Of a DNA stretch of 64,000 bases, positions 47,827 to 56,561 are shown one piece after another. This DNA is from Candidatus Nanoarchaeia archaeon. GTDB lineage: Archaea > Nanoarchaeota > Nanoarchaeia > SCGC-AAA011-G17 > JAFCDX01. The translations under genes and the position numbers were made by a program. The stretch covers positions 124,001 through 188,000 of the forward strand of contig JAQUND010000001.1 of NCBI GenBank assembly GCA_028717785.1, given 5' to 3'. Positions within the stretch are counted from its first letter, which is position 1, and each line of letters starts with the position of its first letter. Below the pieces are notes generated by a model that was not told where the DNA came from, did not search any database, and worked only from the letters and a program-made list of their open reading frames with translations.

Positions 47827-48206
47827 TAATATTAGAAAAAACCGAAAAACAATGGATAAAACTTTGTAAAGGTCATTATCAACATGAATATCCATTTACT
47901 GGAAGTTGGGTAAAAAATTTAAAACCGCTTTTTATTAAAATATATGGTTGGGATCCTGATGAAGATAATAATTATAGTTCTTATTTGGATTGTATTTTTG
48001 AAAAATTGTTAGAAATATATTTAAAAATTTATAAGGATTTACCTACATATGAATTAGAATTGAAAAAAATTTTTGCAGCATCCTTTTACAAATCTATTAG
48101 TAGAAAAGAAGAATTTCCCATTGAACGTGCTATTTCAATGCTATGTGCATTATTACAAGGAAATAAAGTTTTTGATGAAAACGGAAATATGAGATATGAA
48201 TTATGA
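47817..48206 (+). CDS. Hypothetical protein
   Basis: 129 residues from ATG 47817, overlapping the upstream stop by ten bases. Helical C-terminal half (FPIERAISMLCALLQGNKVF). No family recognised. Confidence 0.5.
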   Translation: MDLIILEKTEKQWIKLCKGHYQHEYPFTGSWVKNLKPLFIKIYGWDPDEDNNYSSYLDCIFEKLLEIYLKIYKDLPTYELELKKIFAASFYKSISRKEEFPIERAISMLCALLQGNKVFDENGNMRYEL

Positions 48207-48445
48207 AAGATTTAAATTTTCCTAAAGTAAAGAATGTATCAACTAAAACTATAGCTGAAGATATTTTTCCTTTTATTCCCGGGGATAAAGAAAATATGAA
48301 AGTATGGGATAAAATGTTTGAAAATCTGACAAATCTTATTAAAAAAGATTTTGCCGATAAAGGAATCCCTATGCCAAAAATAGTTATTGATCATTCGAGA
48401 ACACCTATAACATATGGTATTAAAACAATCGAAAATGAAAACTAA
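48203..48445 (+). CDS. Hypothetical protein
   Basis: 80 residues; overlaps both neighbours by a few bases. No motif. Confidence 0.5.
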   Translation: MKDLNFPKVKNVSTKTIAEDIFPFIPGDKENMKVWDKMFENLTNLIKKDFADKGIPMPKIVIDHSRTPITYGIKTIENEN

Positions 48446-48662
48446 AGGAGGATTTGAAGTTAAAAATTTTAAAAAATTAGATGTACCAATAGAAAGAGGT
48501 ATGTTAAATCCTCATATTTATGAAGGATTAGTTATGGATGTTACAATGAATGATAAAAAAGAAAATATTATAATAACTTGGGATAAATTAGGCAAATGTG
48601 CTAATTTTCAACGCTCTGATTGTTTTATTGAAATCCCTTTAGATATACAAAATAATGAATAA
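48435..48662 (+). CDS. Hypothetical protein
   Basis: 75 residues from ATG 48435 (an ATG seven codons upstream is possible). Beta-rich, Lys-rich; overlaps the KptA start. Confidence 0.45.
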   Translation: MKTKGGFEVKNFKKLDVPIERGMLNPHIYEGLVMDVTMNDKKENIIITWDKLGKCANFQRSDCFIEIPLDIQNNE

Positions 48663-49203
48663 TAAAGATATTTCTAAAAAAATGTCTTATTTATTAAGAC
48701 ATAATCCAAAAGATTTAAAAATAGAATCTGATGGTTATGTTAAAAGTAGTGATTTAATTAAAAAACTTAATATTTCTTTCGATAAATTAAAAGAAATTGT
48801 TGATACAAATGATAAAAAAAGATTTTCTTTTAATCAAGATTTTACAAAAATAAAAGCTAATCAGGGGCATTCTGCTGATTTAAATATATCAGTAAAATTA
48901 AAGAAGCTAAATTTATTAGAAGTACCAGATTATTTATATCATGGAACTACTATAGATAGTTTAAAAAATATAAAAAAATCTGGGGGATTAAAACCAATGA
49001 ATCGTACTCATGTTCATCTTTCAAAAGATACTGAAATTGCAAAAAATGTTGGTTTAAGATATGCTAAATATTTAAACAAATTGTTAATATTTCAAATCGA
49101 TGCAAAAAAATTATATTTAGATGGAAATGATATTTTTCTTTCTGAGAATAATGTATACTTATGTAATTTTGTAAATTATAAATATTTAAGAATAATGCTA
49201 TAA
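48655..49203 (+). CDS. kptA: RNA 2'-phosphotransferase (Tpt1/KptA family)
   Basis: 182 residues, normal length. SKKMSYLLRHNPKDLKIESD followed by GYV, TNDKKRFSF, IKANQGHS, YLYHGTT and NRTHVHLS are the family motifs, including the RNA-binding RH pair and the NAD+-binding HGT and the arginine in the later block. The enzyme removes an internal 2'-phosphate left at RNA splice junctions, transferring it to NAD+. In fungi and plants this is the last step of tRNA splicing. Here it lies beside an RNA ligase-bearing genome segment with interrupted tRNAs. Confidence 0.9.
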   Translation: MNNKDISKKMSYLLRHNPKDLKIESDGYVKSSDLIKKLNISFDKLKEIVDTNDKKRFSFNQDFTKIKANQGHSADLNISVKLKKLNLLEVPDYLYHGTTIDSLKNIKKSGGLKPMNRTHVHLSKDTEIAKNVGLRYAKYLNKLLIFQIDAKKLYLDGNDIFLSENNVYLCNFVNYKYLRIML

Positions 49204-49454
49204 TGAAAAAATTTGATGATATTGATATAAAGATTCCATTAATTCAAGAAGATTTTTTTACTATTTTTAATTCTCAATTACCTCTTAACGAAGAGGAAAA
49301 GGAAAGAATAAAAACAAATTATTTTGATATGTATAATTTATTTTTAAAAGAAGGAGCTAATCCTGAAGAATCTTTTGCAGCAATTAGAATATTATTTTTA
49401 AGTCAAGAACAACAAATTAAATATCGAATACATGATGACAATAGAAACATTTAA
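49203..49454 (+). CDS. Hypothetical protein
   Basis: 83 residues, acidic and helical. Start overlaps the KptA stop, end overlaps the next gene; possible functional link to KptA but no motif. Confidence 0.5.
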   Translation: MKKFDDIDIKIPLIQEDFFTIFNSQLPLNEEEKERIKTNYFDMYNLFLKEGANPEESFAAIRILFLSQEQQIKYRIHDDNRNI

Positions 49455-49710
49455 TAAAATTGTACCAGGAGATGTATTTGCTTCTGGTATAATGCCAAAT
49501 TCTCCAGAAGGTCTTTATATGACAAATAGTGGGGGAGAATTAAGATGGATAGCAAAAAAAGGATACGGTGATGATTGGGCCATTTACTGTCATTGGAGTT
49601 ATAACGATGAAGAATGGATTAAAGAACATGGAGATAAAGTAACATCCGAAACACACATTAAAAGATGTGTTCCTTGTGATACTGAAGTATTTAAAAAATA
49701 CCGATATTAA
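49435..49710 (+). CDS. Conserved phage-type small protein
   Basis: 91 residues (or one more from the adjacent ATG): GDVFASGIMPNSPEGLYMTN and WAIYCHWSYNDEEWIKEHGD are distinctive blocks of unknown function seen in phage small proteins. Confidence 0.5.
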   Translation: MTIETFNKIVPGDVFASGIMPNSPEGLYMTNSGGELRWIAKKGYGDDWAIYCHWSYNDEEWIKEHGDKVTSETHIKRCVPCDTEVFKKYRY

Positions 49711-49744
49711 TATTATTTTTGATAAAGCTTTATATAAATAATTT

Positions 49745-49990
49745 ATGGCAGTTTCAGAATTATTTAATACATTATGTTGTTGTTCATGTGGAGGATGTTG
49801 TTCAAAAGATAAATTATGTAATCAATGTGAAATAGCAACATTAAAAGCTAATGGATTTTCAGAAAATTTAGTAAATGAAATACACGGATTAAAATATAAA
49901 TCAAAAAATCATAGTAATTCATTTGAATTTTCTGAATTATATTATAAATTAAAAGAATTAAATAATCGTTATTTAATTAATAATAATTAA
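49745..49990 (+). CDS. Cysteine-cluster protein
   Basis: 81 residues with eight Cys in 29 residues (LCCCSCGGCCSKDKLCNQC), likely a metal cluster, then a helical tail. Confidence 0.5.
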   Translation: MAVSELFNTLCCCSCGGCCSKDKLCNQCEIATLKANGFSENLVNEIHGLKYKSKNHSNSFEFSELYYKLKELNNRYLINNN

Positions 49991-50019
49991 AACTTATTTT
50001 TAATTTACCTCTAAAAATT

Positions 50020-50304
50020 ATGGAAGATAGAAATCGTTATTTAGAATCCGATGGGTTATATTGGGAATCCGAAACCCATGAATGGTTTCATGATAAAGGA
50101 AATACTTCTTATGCTCAAGAAGGAATTGTAAAACTTCCGAATATTTTTTGTTTTGTAATTAGAAATAAAGCTACTGGAAAATATGATAGAGTTGTTATGG
50201 ATGCTCAAATTCATGAAATTATATACGAAACAAAGGGTTTAGAAGAATTAGGAGTTTATTTGGATAAATTAAAATTTTTAAAAAATTTTGGGGATGACAA
50301 ATGA
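50020..50304 (+). CDS. Hypothetical protein
   Basis: 94 residues, beta-rich; overlaps the following small gene. No motif. Confidence 0.5.
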   Translation: MEDRNRYLESDGLYWESETHEWFHDKGNTSYAQEGIVKLPNIFCFVIRNKATGKYDRVVMDAQIHEIIYETKGLEELGVYLDKLKFLKNFGDDK

Positions 50305-50488
50305 TATAACAATAAATCCTATTGAAATAGCAAAACTTCCTGATGGAAGCATAAAAGATGCAGAAACAATAAGACAAATCGCTCTTTATTCTATTAAATA
50401 TCATGATAATTCTTTAAATAAAAAAATTTATCCTCTTTTTGAATATGTTGGTTTATATCCACAAGTAATAAATAAATTTGAAATATAA
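50294..50488 (+). CDS. Hypothetical protein
   Basis: 64 residues from ATG 50294. No motif; directly upstream of the Thg1-like gene (two bases). Confidence 0.45.
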   Translation: MTNDITINPIEIAKLPDGSIKDAETIRQIALYSIKYHDNSLNKKIYPLFEYVGLYPQVINKFEI

Positions 50489-50490
50489 AA

Positions 50491-51258
50491 ATGAAAGATG
50501 ATCTTGGCAAAAGAATGAAAGAACAGTATGAAGTTAGAACTCGTACTTTTCTTCCACGAAGAACATATACTATAATTCGTTTAGATGGTAAAGCTTTTCA
50601 TTCATTTACAAAAAATATGAGAAGACCTTATGATGAAGATCTTATGAAAGCTATGGATAATACTACTTTAAAACTTTGCGAAGATATTCAAGGATCTAAA
50701 TTTGCATATGTTCAATCGGATGAAATTTCTATACTTCTTACCGATTTTGAAAACATTAATACTTGTGCTTGGTTTGATGGTCAAGTTCAAAAAATGGTTT
50801 CTGTTTCCGCATCTATTGCAACAGCTAATTTTAATAAAATTATGCTTAATCAATATTTTGGTATTTCTAATGCTCCTACTCAAAAATTAGCTTATTTTGA
50901 TTCAAGAGTTTATACAATACCGGATCCAACTGAAGTAGAAAATTATTTTATATGGAGACAAAAAGATGCTGTTAGAAATTCTATTCAAATGACAGCTCAA
51001 TCTCTTTATTCCCATAAAGAACTTATGGGAAAAAGTTCTAACGAACAACAAGAAATGATTTTTCAAAAAGGAACTAATTGGAATGATATGCCTGATGGTT
51101 TTAAAAGAGGTAGATTAATTAAACAATTTTCTTTTTTTGATACAGAATCAGGAAGTCCCGAACCTATATATCTAGGAACTAATTGGAAAGTAGAATCCTC
51201 TTTTGATTTTGTTAAAGAAAGAGGAGAATTAATAGATCTTATTCCTAAAATAAAATAA
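50491..51258 (+). CDS. Thg1-like 3'-5' RNA polymerase (tRNA-His guanylyltransferase family)
   Basis: 255 residues. YTIIRLDGKAFHSFTKNMRR (metal Asp32), AYVQSDEISILLTD (Asp77/Glu78) and DGQVQKMVSVSAS match Thg1. Family members add G-1 to tRNA-His or, as Thg1-like proteins, repair 5'-truncated tRNAs by templated 3'-5' addition. Both tRNA-His genes here already encode G-1, so tRNA 5'-end repair is the likelier job, perhaps after processing of the unusual tRNA units. Confidence 0.88.
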   Translation: MKDDLGKRMKEQYEVRTRTFLPRRTYTIIRLDGKAFHSFTKNMRRPYDEDLMKAMDNTTLKLCEDIQGSKFAYVQSDEISILLTDFENINTCAWFDGQVQKMVSVSASIATANFNKIMLNQYFGISNAPTQKLAYFDSRVYTIPDPTEVENYFIWRQKDAVRNSIQMTAQSLYSHKELMGKSSNEQQEMIFQKGTNWNDMPDGFKRGRLIKQFSFFDTESGSPEPIYLGTNWKVESSFDFVKERGELIDLIPKIK

Positions 51259-51265
51259 CCTAAAA

Positions 51266-51520
51266 ATGATGTTTAATATATCTATAGATGAATTAAAAGT
51301 TAGTTTACAAGGATCTTCTCCTGTTTGGTTTACTTATGTAAAAACTGATGGGTCTACTGTAAAAGCTTTAGGAACATTAAATAAGGATCTTATTCCAGAA
51401 GAATTTAAACCTAAAGATTCTTCCAGAAATACTGGAGAAAATGTAAAATATTTTGATTTAAATAAAAATGCTTGGAGATCTTTAAGATTGGATTGCTCTA
51501 TAGTAACAATAATTGAATAA
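51266..51520 (+). CDS. WYL_2/DUF2693-like small protein
   Basis: 84 residues: WFTYVKTDGSTVKALGTLNK ... NVKYFDLNKNAWRSLRLD has the family pattern (GTL, YFDL, WRS). A larger relative is at 2149. Small Sm-like barrel of unknown role. Confidence 0.65.
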   Translation: MMFNISIDELKVSLQGSSPVWFTYVKTDGSTVKALGTLNKDLIPEEFKPKDSSRNTGENVKYFDLNKNAWRSLRLDCSIVTIIE

Positions 51521-51722
51521 TATTAATACAGAGAATTCGTCGCACTACGGTGAGAAACTTCAGAACATCTCAGCTTAAATCGGGAGGCCTAATCAGCCGT
51601 TAATACCGATGAGGATGCAACCAAAACAGATTTAGATGGTGAGCTGATCTATGATAATCGGGTTTGGGCCAATAGATAAATGACGAAATAAAGCAGAATT
51701 CTGGGTAAGCTTATATTAATAT
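51521..51722 (+). ncRNA. Candidate minimal RNase P RNA
   Basis: Closed by AATATTAATA near 51520/TATTAATATT near 51713, then CAG-AATTC/GAATTCTG. The 3' part reads AGATAAATGAC (about 51673-51683), then AAAGCAGAA, then a T-rich run into GCTTAT, matching in order and spacing the conserved RNase P 3' elements AGATnAATG, ACAGAA and GCTTAT. Inner hairpins TGAGA/TCTCA and TCGG/CCGA, plus GGATGCAACC. At about 200 bases it lacks room for a full specificity domain. No protein frame fits. It precedes a tRNA-like gene. Confidence 0.5.
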
Positions 51723-51730
51723 TTTTAAAA

Positions 51731-51797
51731 GGGCCTTTAGCTCAGATAGAGCATGGTATAAATATCAAGGTCGAAGGTTTGAATCCTTCAAGGCCCA
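51731..51797 (+). tRNA. Short tRNA-like gene after the RNase P-like RNA
   Basis: Acceptor GGGCCTT/AAGGCCC, D arm GCTC-AGATA-GAGC (short loop without GG), T arm GAAGG/CCTTC. The anticodon region is short: TGGT-ATAAAT-ATCA (four-bp stem, six-base loop), so no anticodon is assigned. Possibly degenerate or another processed form. Confidence 0.55.
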
Positions 51798-51825
51798 CAT
51801 ATTTTATAATTTAAAACTAAAAACT

Positions 51826-52365
51826 ATGTTAGATTTATTATTAGGATTAACTTTGTTTGGAAGTACTATATTAGGAATAGCCCTATTTATGTTTTTCCTT
51901 TTTTTATGTTTTGTTGCTGATGTTAAAAAAGATGGATTTATTGCAACATTTTCTCTTATTGTAATGGGGGTATTATATTATTTCTGGGGTAAAGAATCTT
52001 GGGTTACTTTAATATCTTTTATTTCAATTAAATCTATTTTTTTATATATTGGATTAGGATTTATTCATGCTATTATTAGAATTTACTTTTATGGAAGAGA
52101 GGAAATGAAAAAAGTAAATGAATATAGATCAGGGGGAAATTCCTATGATTATAGTATAAATAAAAATATTAAATCTAATGTTTTTAGGTGGTGGTTATTA
52201 TGGCCTATTTCATTTATTATTTGGGTTATACAGGATATGGTAAAAGATATTTATGATTGGGTATATAATAAATTGGATAAATTTTTTAATTATATAATGG
52301 ATTTAGGAATTAAATCAGTTCCAGAAGTTCCTAAACCCGAAGATAAATCTAAAAAATTTAAATAA
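51826..52365 (+). CDS. Multi-pass membrane protein
   Basis: 179 residues with hydrophobic segments at about 2-26, 32-48, 58-80 and 122-142, and a charged Pro-rich tail. No family recognised. Confidence 0.5.
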   Translation: MLDLLLGLTLFGSTILGIALFMFFLFLCFVADVKKDGFIATFSLIVMGVLYYFWGKESWVTLISFISIKSIFLYIGLGFIHAIIRIYFYGREEMKKVNEYRSGGNSYDYSINKNIKSNVFRWWLLWPISFIIWVIQDMVKDIYDWVYNKLDKFFNYIMDLGIKSVPEVPKPEDKSKKFK

Positions 52366-52376
52366 ATTTTAAAATT

Positions 52377-52595
52377 ATGGAAAATATAACAATAGAGTTG
52401 GGTCAACTTTTATTTCCATTAGCATTATTAACATTATTTTGGGGATTAGGATTTTTCGATAAAAATTTAACAGCATGGTTTTTTAAATGGAAATGTTGGA
52501 AAATGTTAATCATATGTTTATTATCTTGGATATTATTTGCATTGTCCATTATATATGTATTATATAAAAAAGGTCTTCTTATTAATCATATTTAA
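52377..52595 (+). CDS. Small two-pass membrane protein
   Basis: 72 residues; helices at 8-24 and 42-64. Adjacent to another membrane gene. Confidence 0.5.
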   Translation: MENITIELGQLLFPLALLTLFWGLGFFDKNLTAWFFKWKCWKMLIICLLSWILFALSIIYVLYKKGLLINHI

Positions 52596-52604
52596 ATAAT
52601 AGTA

Positions 52605-53657
52605 ATGAAAACTAGCAGTTGTTCAATTAAATTATTAGAAAAAGCTTATATTGGTGAACGAGTAAGAATGAGTAGTGATTCTTCTACAGTTCCTTTTAAA
52701 AATACCCCAATGAAAGGAGTTAAAATTATAGGATATAGTACTCTTGGTTTTAGATTATCTCATCCTAATTTACCAAAAGAAGTTTGGGTAGATTTTCATC
52801 AATTGCCTTTAACCCAGTTAAATATTTTAAATGGCGAAATTCAAAATGAAATAACATTTGTTGAAAATATAATAAATCATAAAATGGAGCTTATCAAAAC
52901 TGATATGCTTGATTATATTGAATTATTAGATATTAGATTTAGAGAACAATTTAAAAAAATTTTAACTTTATCAGATATTGTTCCCGGGGATACTATTACA
53001 AGTGCTTTATGTGAAAATGGAGAGCCAATGATTTATTTAGGTTCATGGTATACTAAGGGAATAATTAAAGACAAATGGTATTCCTATGGAAATAGAATTC
53101 CAAAATATTATTTATCTAATGTTTCTCCATTACGAGCTTTTTTCTTAGTAAAAACTTCAGAAATTCTTCCTACTAAAAAACAAAGAGAAATAGCAATGCA
53201 ATATTCTGGATTTGGCAAATTTAATTATAATGATCGTTGGGGAAACAGAGAAAAAGAATATAAAGAAGCAGAAAAATTATTTGATATAAAAGTAAAAGAA
53301 TTAAATAAGAATGCCGAAACTTATCATATTATTAATTTTCCTACAACATCTAAAAAAATTCTAAATATAATTCCTACTAATGAACATATAAAGGAATTTG
53401 AAAATAAAGATTTTAATAAAGATTTTATTTTTAATAATATTACTAATAATTCCGGATATGATGAATTATGTGTAATTATAGAAAAACATAAAGAAATTTG
53501 TGTTGATAACTTTCCTATTATTTTTGAATCTTATCATTCTTCTTGTCCAGATATACAATTTTTAGCAGATTCTAAAGAAAATATCAACGATGTTTCTAGA
53601 ATTTTTATAAAAGAATACTTTGGAATAAAGTTAGAGGAGGAATTAAGAAATGCTTAA
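52605..53657 (+). CDS. Hypothetical protein
   Basis: 350 residues; a middle block LSDIVPGDTITSALCENGEP followed by MIYLGSW looks like a small beta-barrel repeat, also suggested near the N-terminus (GFRLSHPNLPKEVWVDFHQL). Function unknown. Overlaps the next gene by eight bases. Confidence 0.5.
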   Translation: MKTSSCSIKLLEKAYIGERVRMSSDSSTVPFKNTPMKGVKIIGYSTLGFRLSHPNLPKEVWVDFHQLPLTQLNILNGEIQNEITFVENIINHKMELIKTDMLDYIELLDIRFREQFKKILTLSDIVPGDTITSALCENGEPMIYLGSWYTKGIIKDKWYSYGNRIPKYYLSNVSPLRAFFLVKTSEILPTKKQREIAMQYSGFGKFNYNDRWGNREKEYKEAEKLFDIKVKELNKNAETYHIINFPTTSKKILNIIPTNEHIKEFENKDFNKDFIFNNITNNSGYDELCVIIEKHKEICVDNFPIIFESYHSSCPDIQFLADSKENINDVSRIFIKEYFGIKLEEELRNA

Positions 53658-53853
53658 AAAATTAAAAACTTTTTTTAAAAGAAATAATAAAAAGAAAGAA
53701 AATATAGTAAATCAAGACATTATTAATTTTAGATATAAACTTATAGAAGAATATTGTAAAAGAAATGTTGATGCATATACTCGATCTATTTATGAAGAAA
53801 TTTTAAGAAATTTCAATAATCATTTTTCTATGAGAGGATATGATATTGGATAA
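53650..53853 (+). CDS. Small basic protein
   Basis: 67 residues with a Lys/Asn-rich N-terminus and a helical C-terminus. No motif. Confidence 0.45.
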   Translation: MLKKLKTFFKRNNKKKENIVNQDIINFRYKLIEEYCKRNVDAYTRSIYEEILRNFNNHFSMRGYDIG

Positions 53854-53877
53854 ATTTAACCTTTAAAAATAAAAATT

Positions 53878-54423
53878 ATGAACTTTATTATTTCATTAGT
53901 ACTTTGGGCTATTTTATTTTTATCATCTGCTGGTTTAAAATCTATTTCAACCGGAGATTGGAAATGTGCATTTTTAGTTTTTCAAGTAATATTTAGTATT
54001 ACCTTTTTTATATTCTTTATTGTGGCTATATTTTATCAATTAGATTGGATAGGAGCAAGTAAAAGAATAAAAAATTCTTATGAACGACAAAAAAAAGCAT
54101 TAATTCTTTATGAAGCAAAGAATATAGAATTAAAAACTTATTATGAAAAATATTTAGGTAATAATTATCCAAATTTTGAAAAAGATATTTTTATAAAAAT
54201 AGCAGAAAATCAACCAAAAGAAATAATGGCTTTATTTCAAGCTTATCCTGAGCTAAAATCTTCTTTAACTATTACCGATCTTATAAAAAATATTACAGGA
54301 TTAGTAGGAGAAATTTGTGAAATAAAAAATAATATAAACCATGATGTTGAAAAATTAGAAAATATTAAAACTGATTCTTGGTTAATCTGGAAACCTCAAA
54401 TTCAATTAGATTATATAAGTTAA
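53878..54423 (+). CDS. Two-pass membrane protein with helical domain
   Basis: 181 residues; helices at about 2-20 and 30-56, then a long helical cytoplasmic domain (SYERQKKALILYEAKNIELK). Somewhat LemA-like in layout but without clear sequence match. Confidence 0.5.
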   Translation: MNFIISLVLWAILFLSSAGLKSISTGDWKCAFLVFQVIFSITFFIFFIVAIFYQLDWIGASKRIKNSYERQKKALILYEAKNIELKTYYEKYLGNNYPNFEKDIFIKIAENQPKEIMALFQAYPELKSSLTITDLIKNITGLVGEICEIKNNINHDVEKLENIKTDSWLIWKPQIQLDYIS

Positions 54424-54425
54424 AT

Positions 54426-54656
54426 ATGGCAAAGGTAATTTTAAAGTGGGAATTAAAATCTGTTAATTTTGATAAATTAAAATCTGAATTACCAAAAGAA
54501 ATTCAAGAAAGAATTGGTTCGGCTCATTGTAAATTATGTGTTCTTGCTTCAGGTCTTATGTGTATTTATAGAAAAGCTTGTAGAGCAAACAAAAATGAAA
54601 TTTTTATTAATAGTAAAATTGAAAAAATGAAAAATGAAAGAAAATCTTCAAAATAA
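54426..54656 (+). CDS. Small Cys-containing protein
   Basis: 76 residues from ATG 54426; AHCKLCVLASGLMCIYRKAC could bind metal. Overlaps the next gene by 23 bases. Confidence 0.45.
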   Translation: MAKVILKWELKSVNFDKLKSELPKEIQERIGSAHCKLCVLASGLMCIYRKACRANKNEIFINSKIEKMKNERKSSK

Positions 54657-55227
54657 TTTACTTAAAAAATACCCAGAATTTTTTTCTTATTTAAATGAAG
54701 GAAGAAAAATTTATACAGGTAATAATGGTATAAAAGAATTACTAAATCAAAAAGCTATAGTTTTACCTATTCAGTTTGGATTTGAATGTGGAGATGGATG
54801 GTATTTACTTTTAAATGAATTAATGAGTAATATCCAAGAACATATGAAATGGAAAAATGAATATGCAGATAGAAAACTTAAATGGGAAATAGCAGAAAAA
54901 ATAGTTTTTTGGATAAGAAATAAAATATCTAATAAATTTGGAAGATATTTAGAAAAAATTTTACCTAAAGGAAGACCTCATATAATTTTACAAATAGATC
55001 AAATTAAAGAAAAATTCGGAGGGTTAAGATTTTACTATTCAGGAGGGGATGATGAAATATCGGGAATGGTTAGATTAGCAGAATCACTTTCTTATCATAT
55101 TTGTGAATTTTGTGGAACTACTCATAATGTAGGAATGACTAAAGGATGGTTTTCTACTATATGTAAATCATGTTTAGAATTAAATCCGAGATTAAATAAT
55201 TTAAAATGGGAACTTAATATAAATTGA
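54634..55227 (+). CDS. Conserved phage-type zinc-ribbon protein
   Basis: 197 residues. QIKEKFGGLRFYYSGGDDEI and a C-terminal ribbon CEFCGTTHNVGMTKGWFSTI followed by CKSC are typical of a widespread phage protein family with unknown role. Confidence 0.6.
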   Translation: MKENLQNNLLKKYPEFFSYLNEGRKIYTGNNGIKELLNQKAIVLPIQFGFECGDGWYLLLNELMSNIQEHMKWKNEYADRKLKWEIAEKIVFWIRNKISNKFGRYLEKILPKGRPHIILQIDQIKEKFGGLRFYYSGGDDEISGMVRLAESLSYHICEFCGTTHNVGMTKGWFSTICKSCLELNPRLNNLKWELNIN

Positions 55228-55230
55228 AAA

Positions 55231-55494
55231 ATGGAAGTAGAAAAATTAAACAATAATTGGAAATTGAAATCTATTGATATTCAATTTAAAAAAGGCTATA
55301 ATTTTGAAGAGGACCCCGAAAAACAAAAAGACAGATATGAAGGTATGATAAAATTTGAAAATGATGAATCAGAATCATTTTCTTTTAAAATAAAACCAGA
55401 TATGGCTAATAAATATATTGGTTTAATTGCCCAAGATATAGTAACAGCAGCAACGGGATTAGGAGAACGATTAAAAGAATCTTTAGGACTTTAA
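55231..55494 (+). CDS. Hypothetical protein
   Basis: 87 residues, beta-rich N-terminus (KSIDIQFKKGYNFEEDPEKQ) and helical C-terminus. Two bases before gmk. No motif. Confidence 0.5.
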   Translation: MEVEKLNNNWKLKSIDIQFKKGYNFEEDPEKQKDRYEGMIKFENDESESFSFKIKPDMANKYIGLIAQDIVTAATGLGERLKESLGL

Positions 55495-55496
55495 TT

Positions 55497-55976
55497 ATGA
55501 ATAGAATTATAATTTGTGGGCCTTCTTGTGCAGGTAAAACTTTTTTACGTCAAAAATTAGAAAAAAGAGGATTTCATTTTGATATTTCTTATACTTCCAG
55601 AACTCAACGACCTGAAGAAATAAATGGGGTTCATTATAATTTTCTTTCTAAAAAAGAGTTTGAAGAAAAAATAGAAAAAAATTATTTCTATGAATATGTT
55701 CAATATAATGGGGATTATTATGGAACAGGAATGATAGAATGGAAAAATTCTGATGGTTTTATTATGGAAACTGATGGAATAAAACATATTAACAAAGAAG
55801 ATAGAAAAAATTCATTCATTATTTTTCTTAATCCTCCATTAAAAATTCGAACAGAAAGAATGAAAAAAGAAAGAAAATGGAATAATAAAGAAATAATTGT
55901 AAGAATCTTAACAGATAAAAATAAATTTAAGGATTTTTCTGATTATGATTTAATTATATCCGACTCAAATTTTTAA
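55497..55976 (+). CDS. gmk: Guanylate kinase
   Basis: 159 residues, shorter than the usual ~200. P-loop GPSCAGKTF, GMP-binding SYTSRTQRPEEINGVHYNFL and the YYGT element are present. Converts (d)GMP to (d)GDP for nucleotide supply. The trimmed C-terminus is common in phage versions. Confidence 0.85.
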   Translation: MNRIIICGPSCAGKTFLRQKLEKRGFHFDISYTSRTQRPEEINGVHYNFLSKKEFEEKIEKNYFYEYVQYNGDYYGTGMIEWKNSDGFIMETDGIKHINKEDRKNSFIIFLNPPLKIRTERMKKERKWNNKEIIVRILTDKNKFKDFSDYDLIISDSNF

Positions 55977-55979
55977 TAA

Positions 55980-56525
55980 ATGATAAGATCTATTATATTA
56001 TATGGGGATCCTATTTTAGAATTAGAAAGTACGGAAGTACAAAAAAATTCTAAAATTGATATTAAACCTATTATAGTAGATATGTTTGAAACAATGCATA
56101 AAGCTAATGGAGTAGGACTTGCTGCTATTCAAATTGGTATACCTCTTAGAATATTTATAATCGATGCTCATTTAAATATTCAAAATATTCCGGAGTTTAA
56201 TTTTACAGGAACATTTATTAATCCTAATATTTTAAAAGAATTTGGGAATTTAGTAAAACATCCTGAAGGATGTCTTTCTGTTCCTCAAATTACAGCTCTT
56301 GTTGAGAGGTTATCAAATATTGAATTAGAATGGTGGGATGAAAATTGGGAATATCATAAACAAGAATTTAATGGATATACTGCTAGAATTATTCAACATG
56401 AATATGAACATTTAAATGGTAATATTTATATTGATAGATTGGATAAAATGTGGAAGAAGATGTTAGAAAGTCCTTTAAATTTGATAAGTAAAAGAAAATT
56501 AGAAGTTCCGTATTTATTTAAATAA
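55980..56525 (+). CDS. def: Peptide deformylase
   Basis: 181 residues, full length. Motifs: GVGLAAIQIGIP, HPEGCLSVP (metal Cys) and QHEYEHLNG (HExxH metal site). Removes N-formyl groups from new proteins. Phages carry it possibly to support their own heavy translation load, in line with the large tRNA set here. Confidence 0.9.
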   Translation: MIRSIILYGDPILELESTEVQKNSKIDIKPIIVDMFETMHKANGVGLAAIQIGIPLRIFIIDAHLNIQNIPEFNFTGTFINPNILKEFGNLVKHPEGCLSVPQITALVERLSNIELEWWDENWEYHKQEFNGYTARIIQHEYEHLNGNIYIDRLDKMWKKMLESPLNLISKRKLEVPYLFK

Positions 56526-56530
56526 ATTTG

Positions 56531-56538
56531 TATATTTG
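56531..56538 (+). promoter_or_regulatory. Promoter -7 element
   Basis: TATATTTG in TTTGTATATTTGC, 23 bases before ATG 56562. Confidence 0.55.
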
Positions 56539-56561
56539 CTATAAATTTTAAACTTAAAACA

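Noticed and set aside
48414..48434. Earlier ATG for the gene before kptA
   Set aside because: Possible, but the ATG at 48435 gives a shorter overlap with the upstream gene, typical of this region.
51521..51722. rRNA fragment or group II intron
   Set aside because: No rRNA-like conserved blocks and no domain V-like hairpin; RNase P-like 3' motifs fit better.
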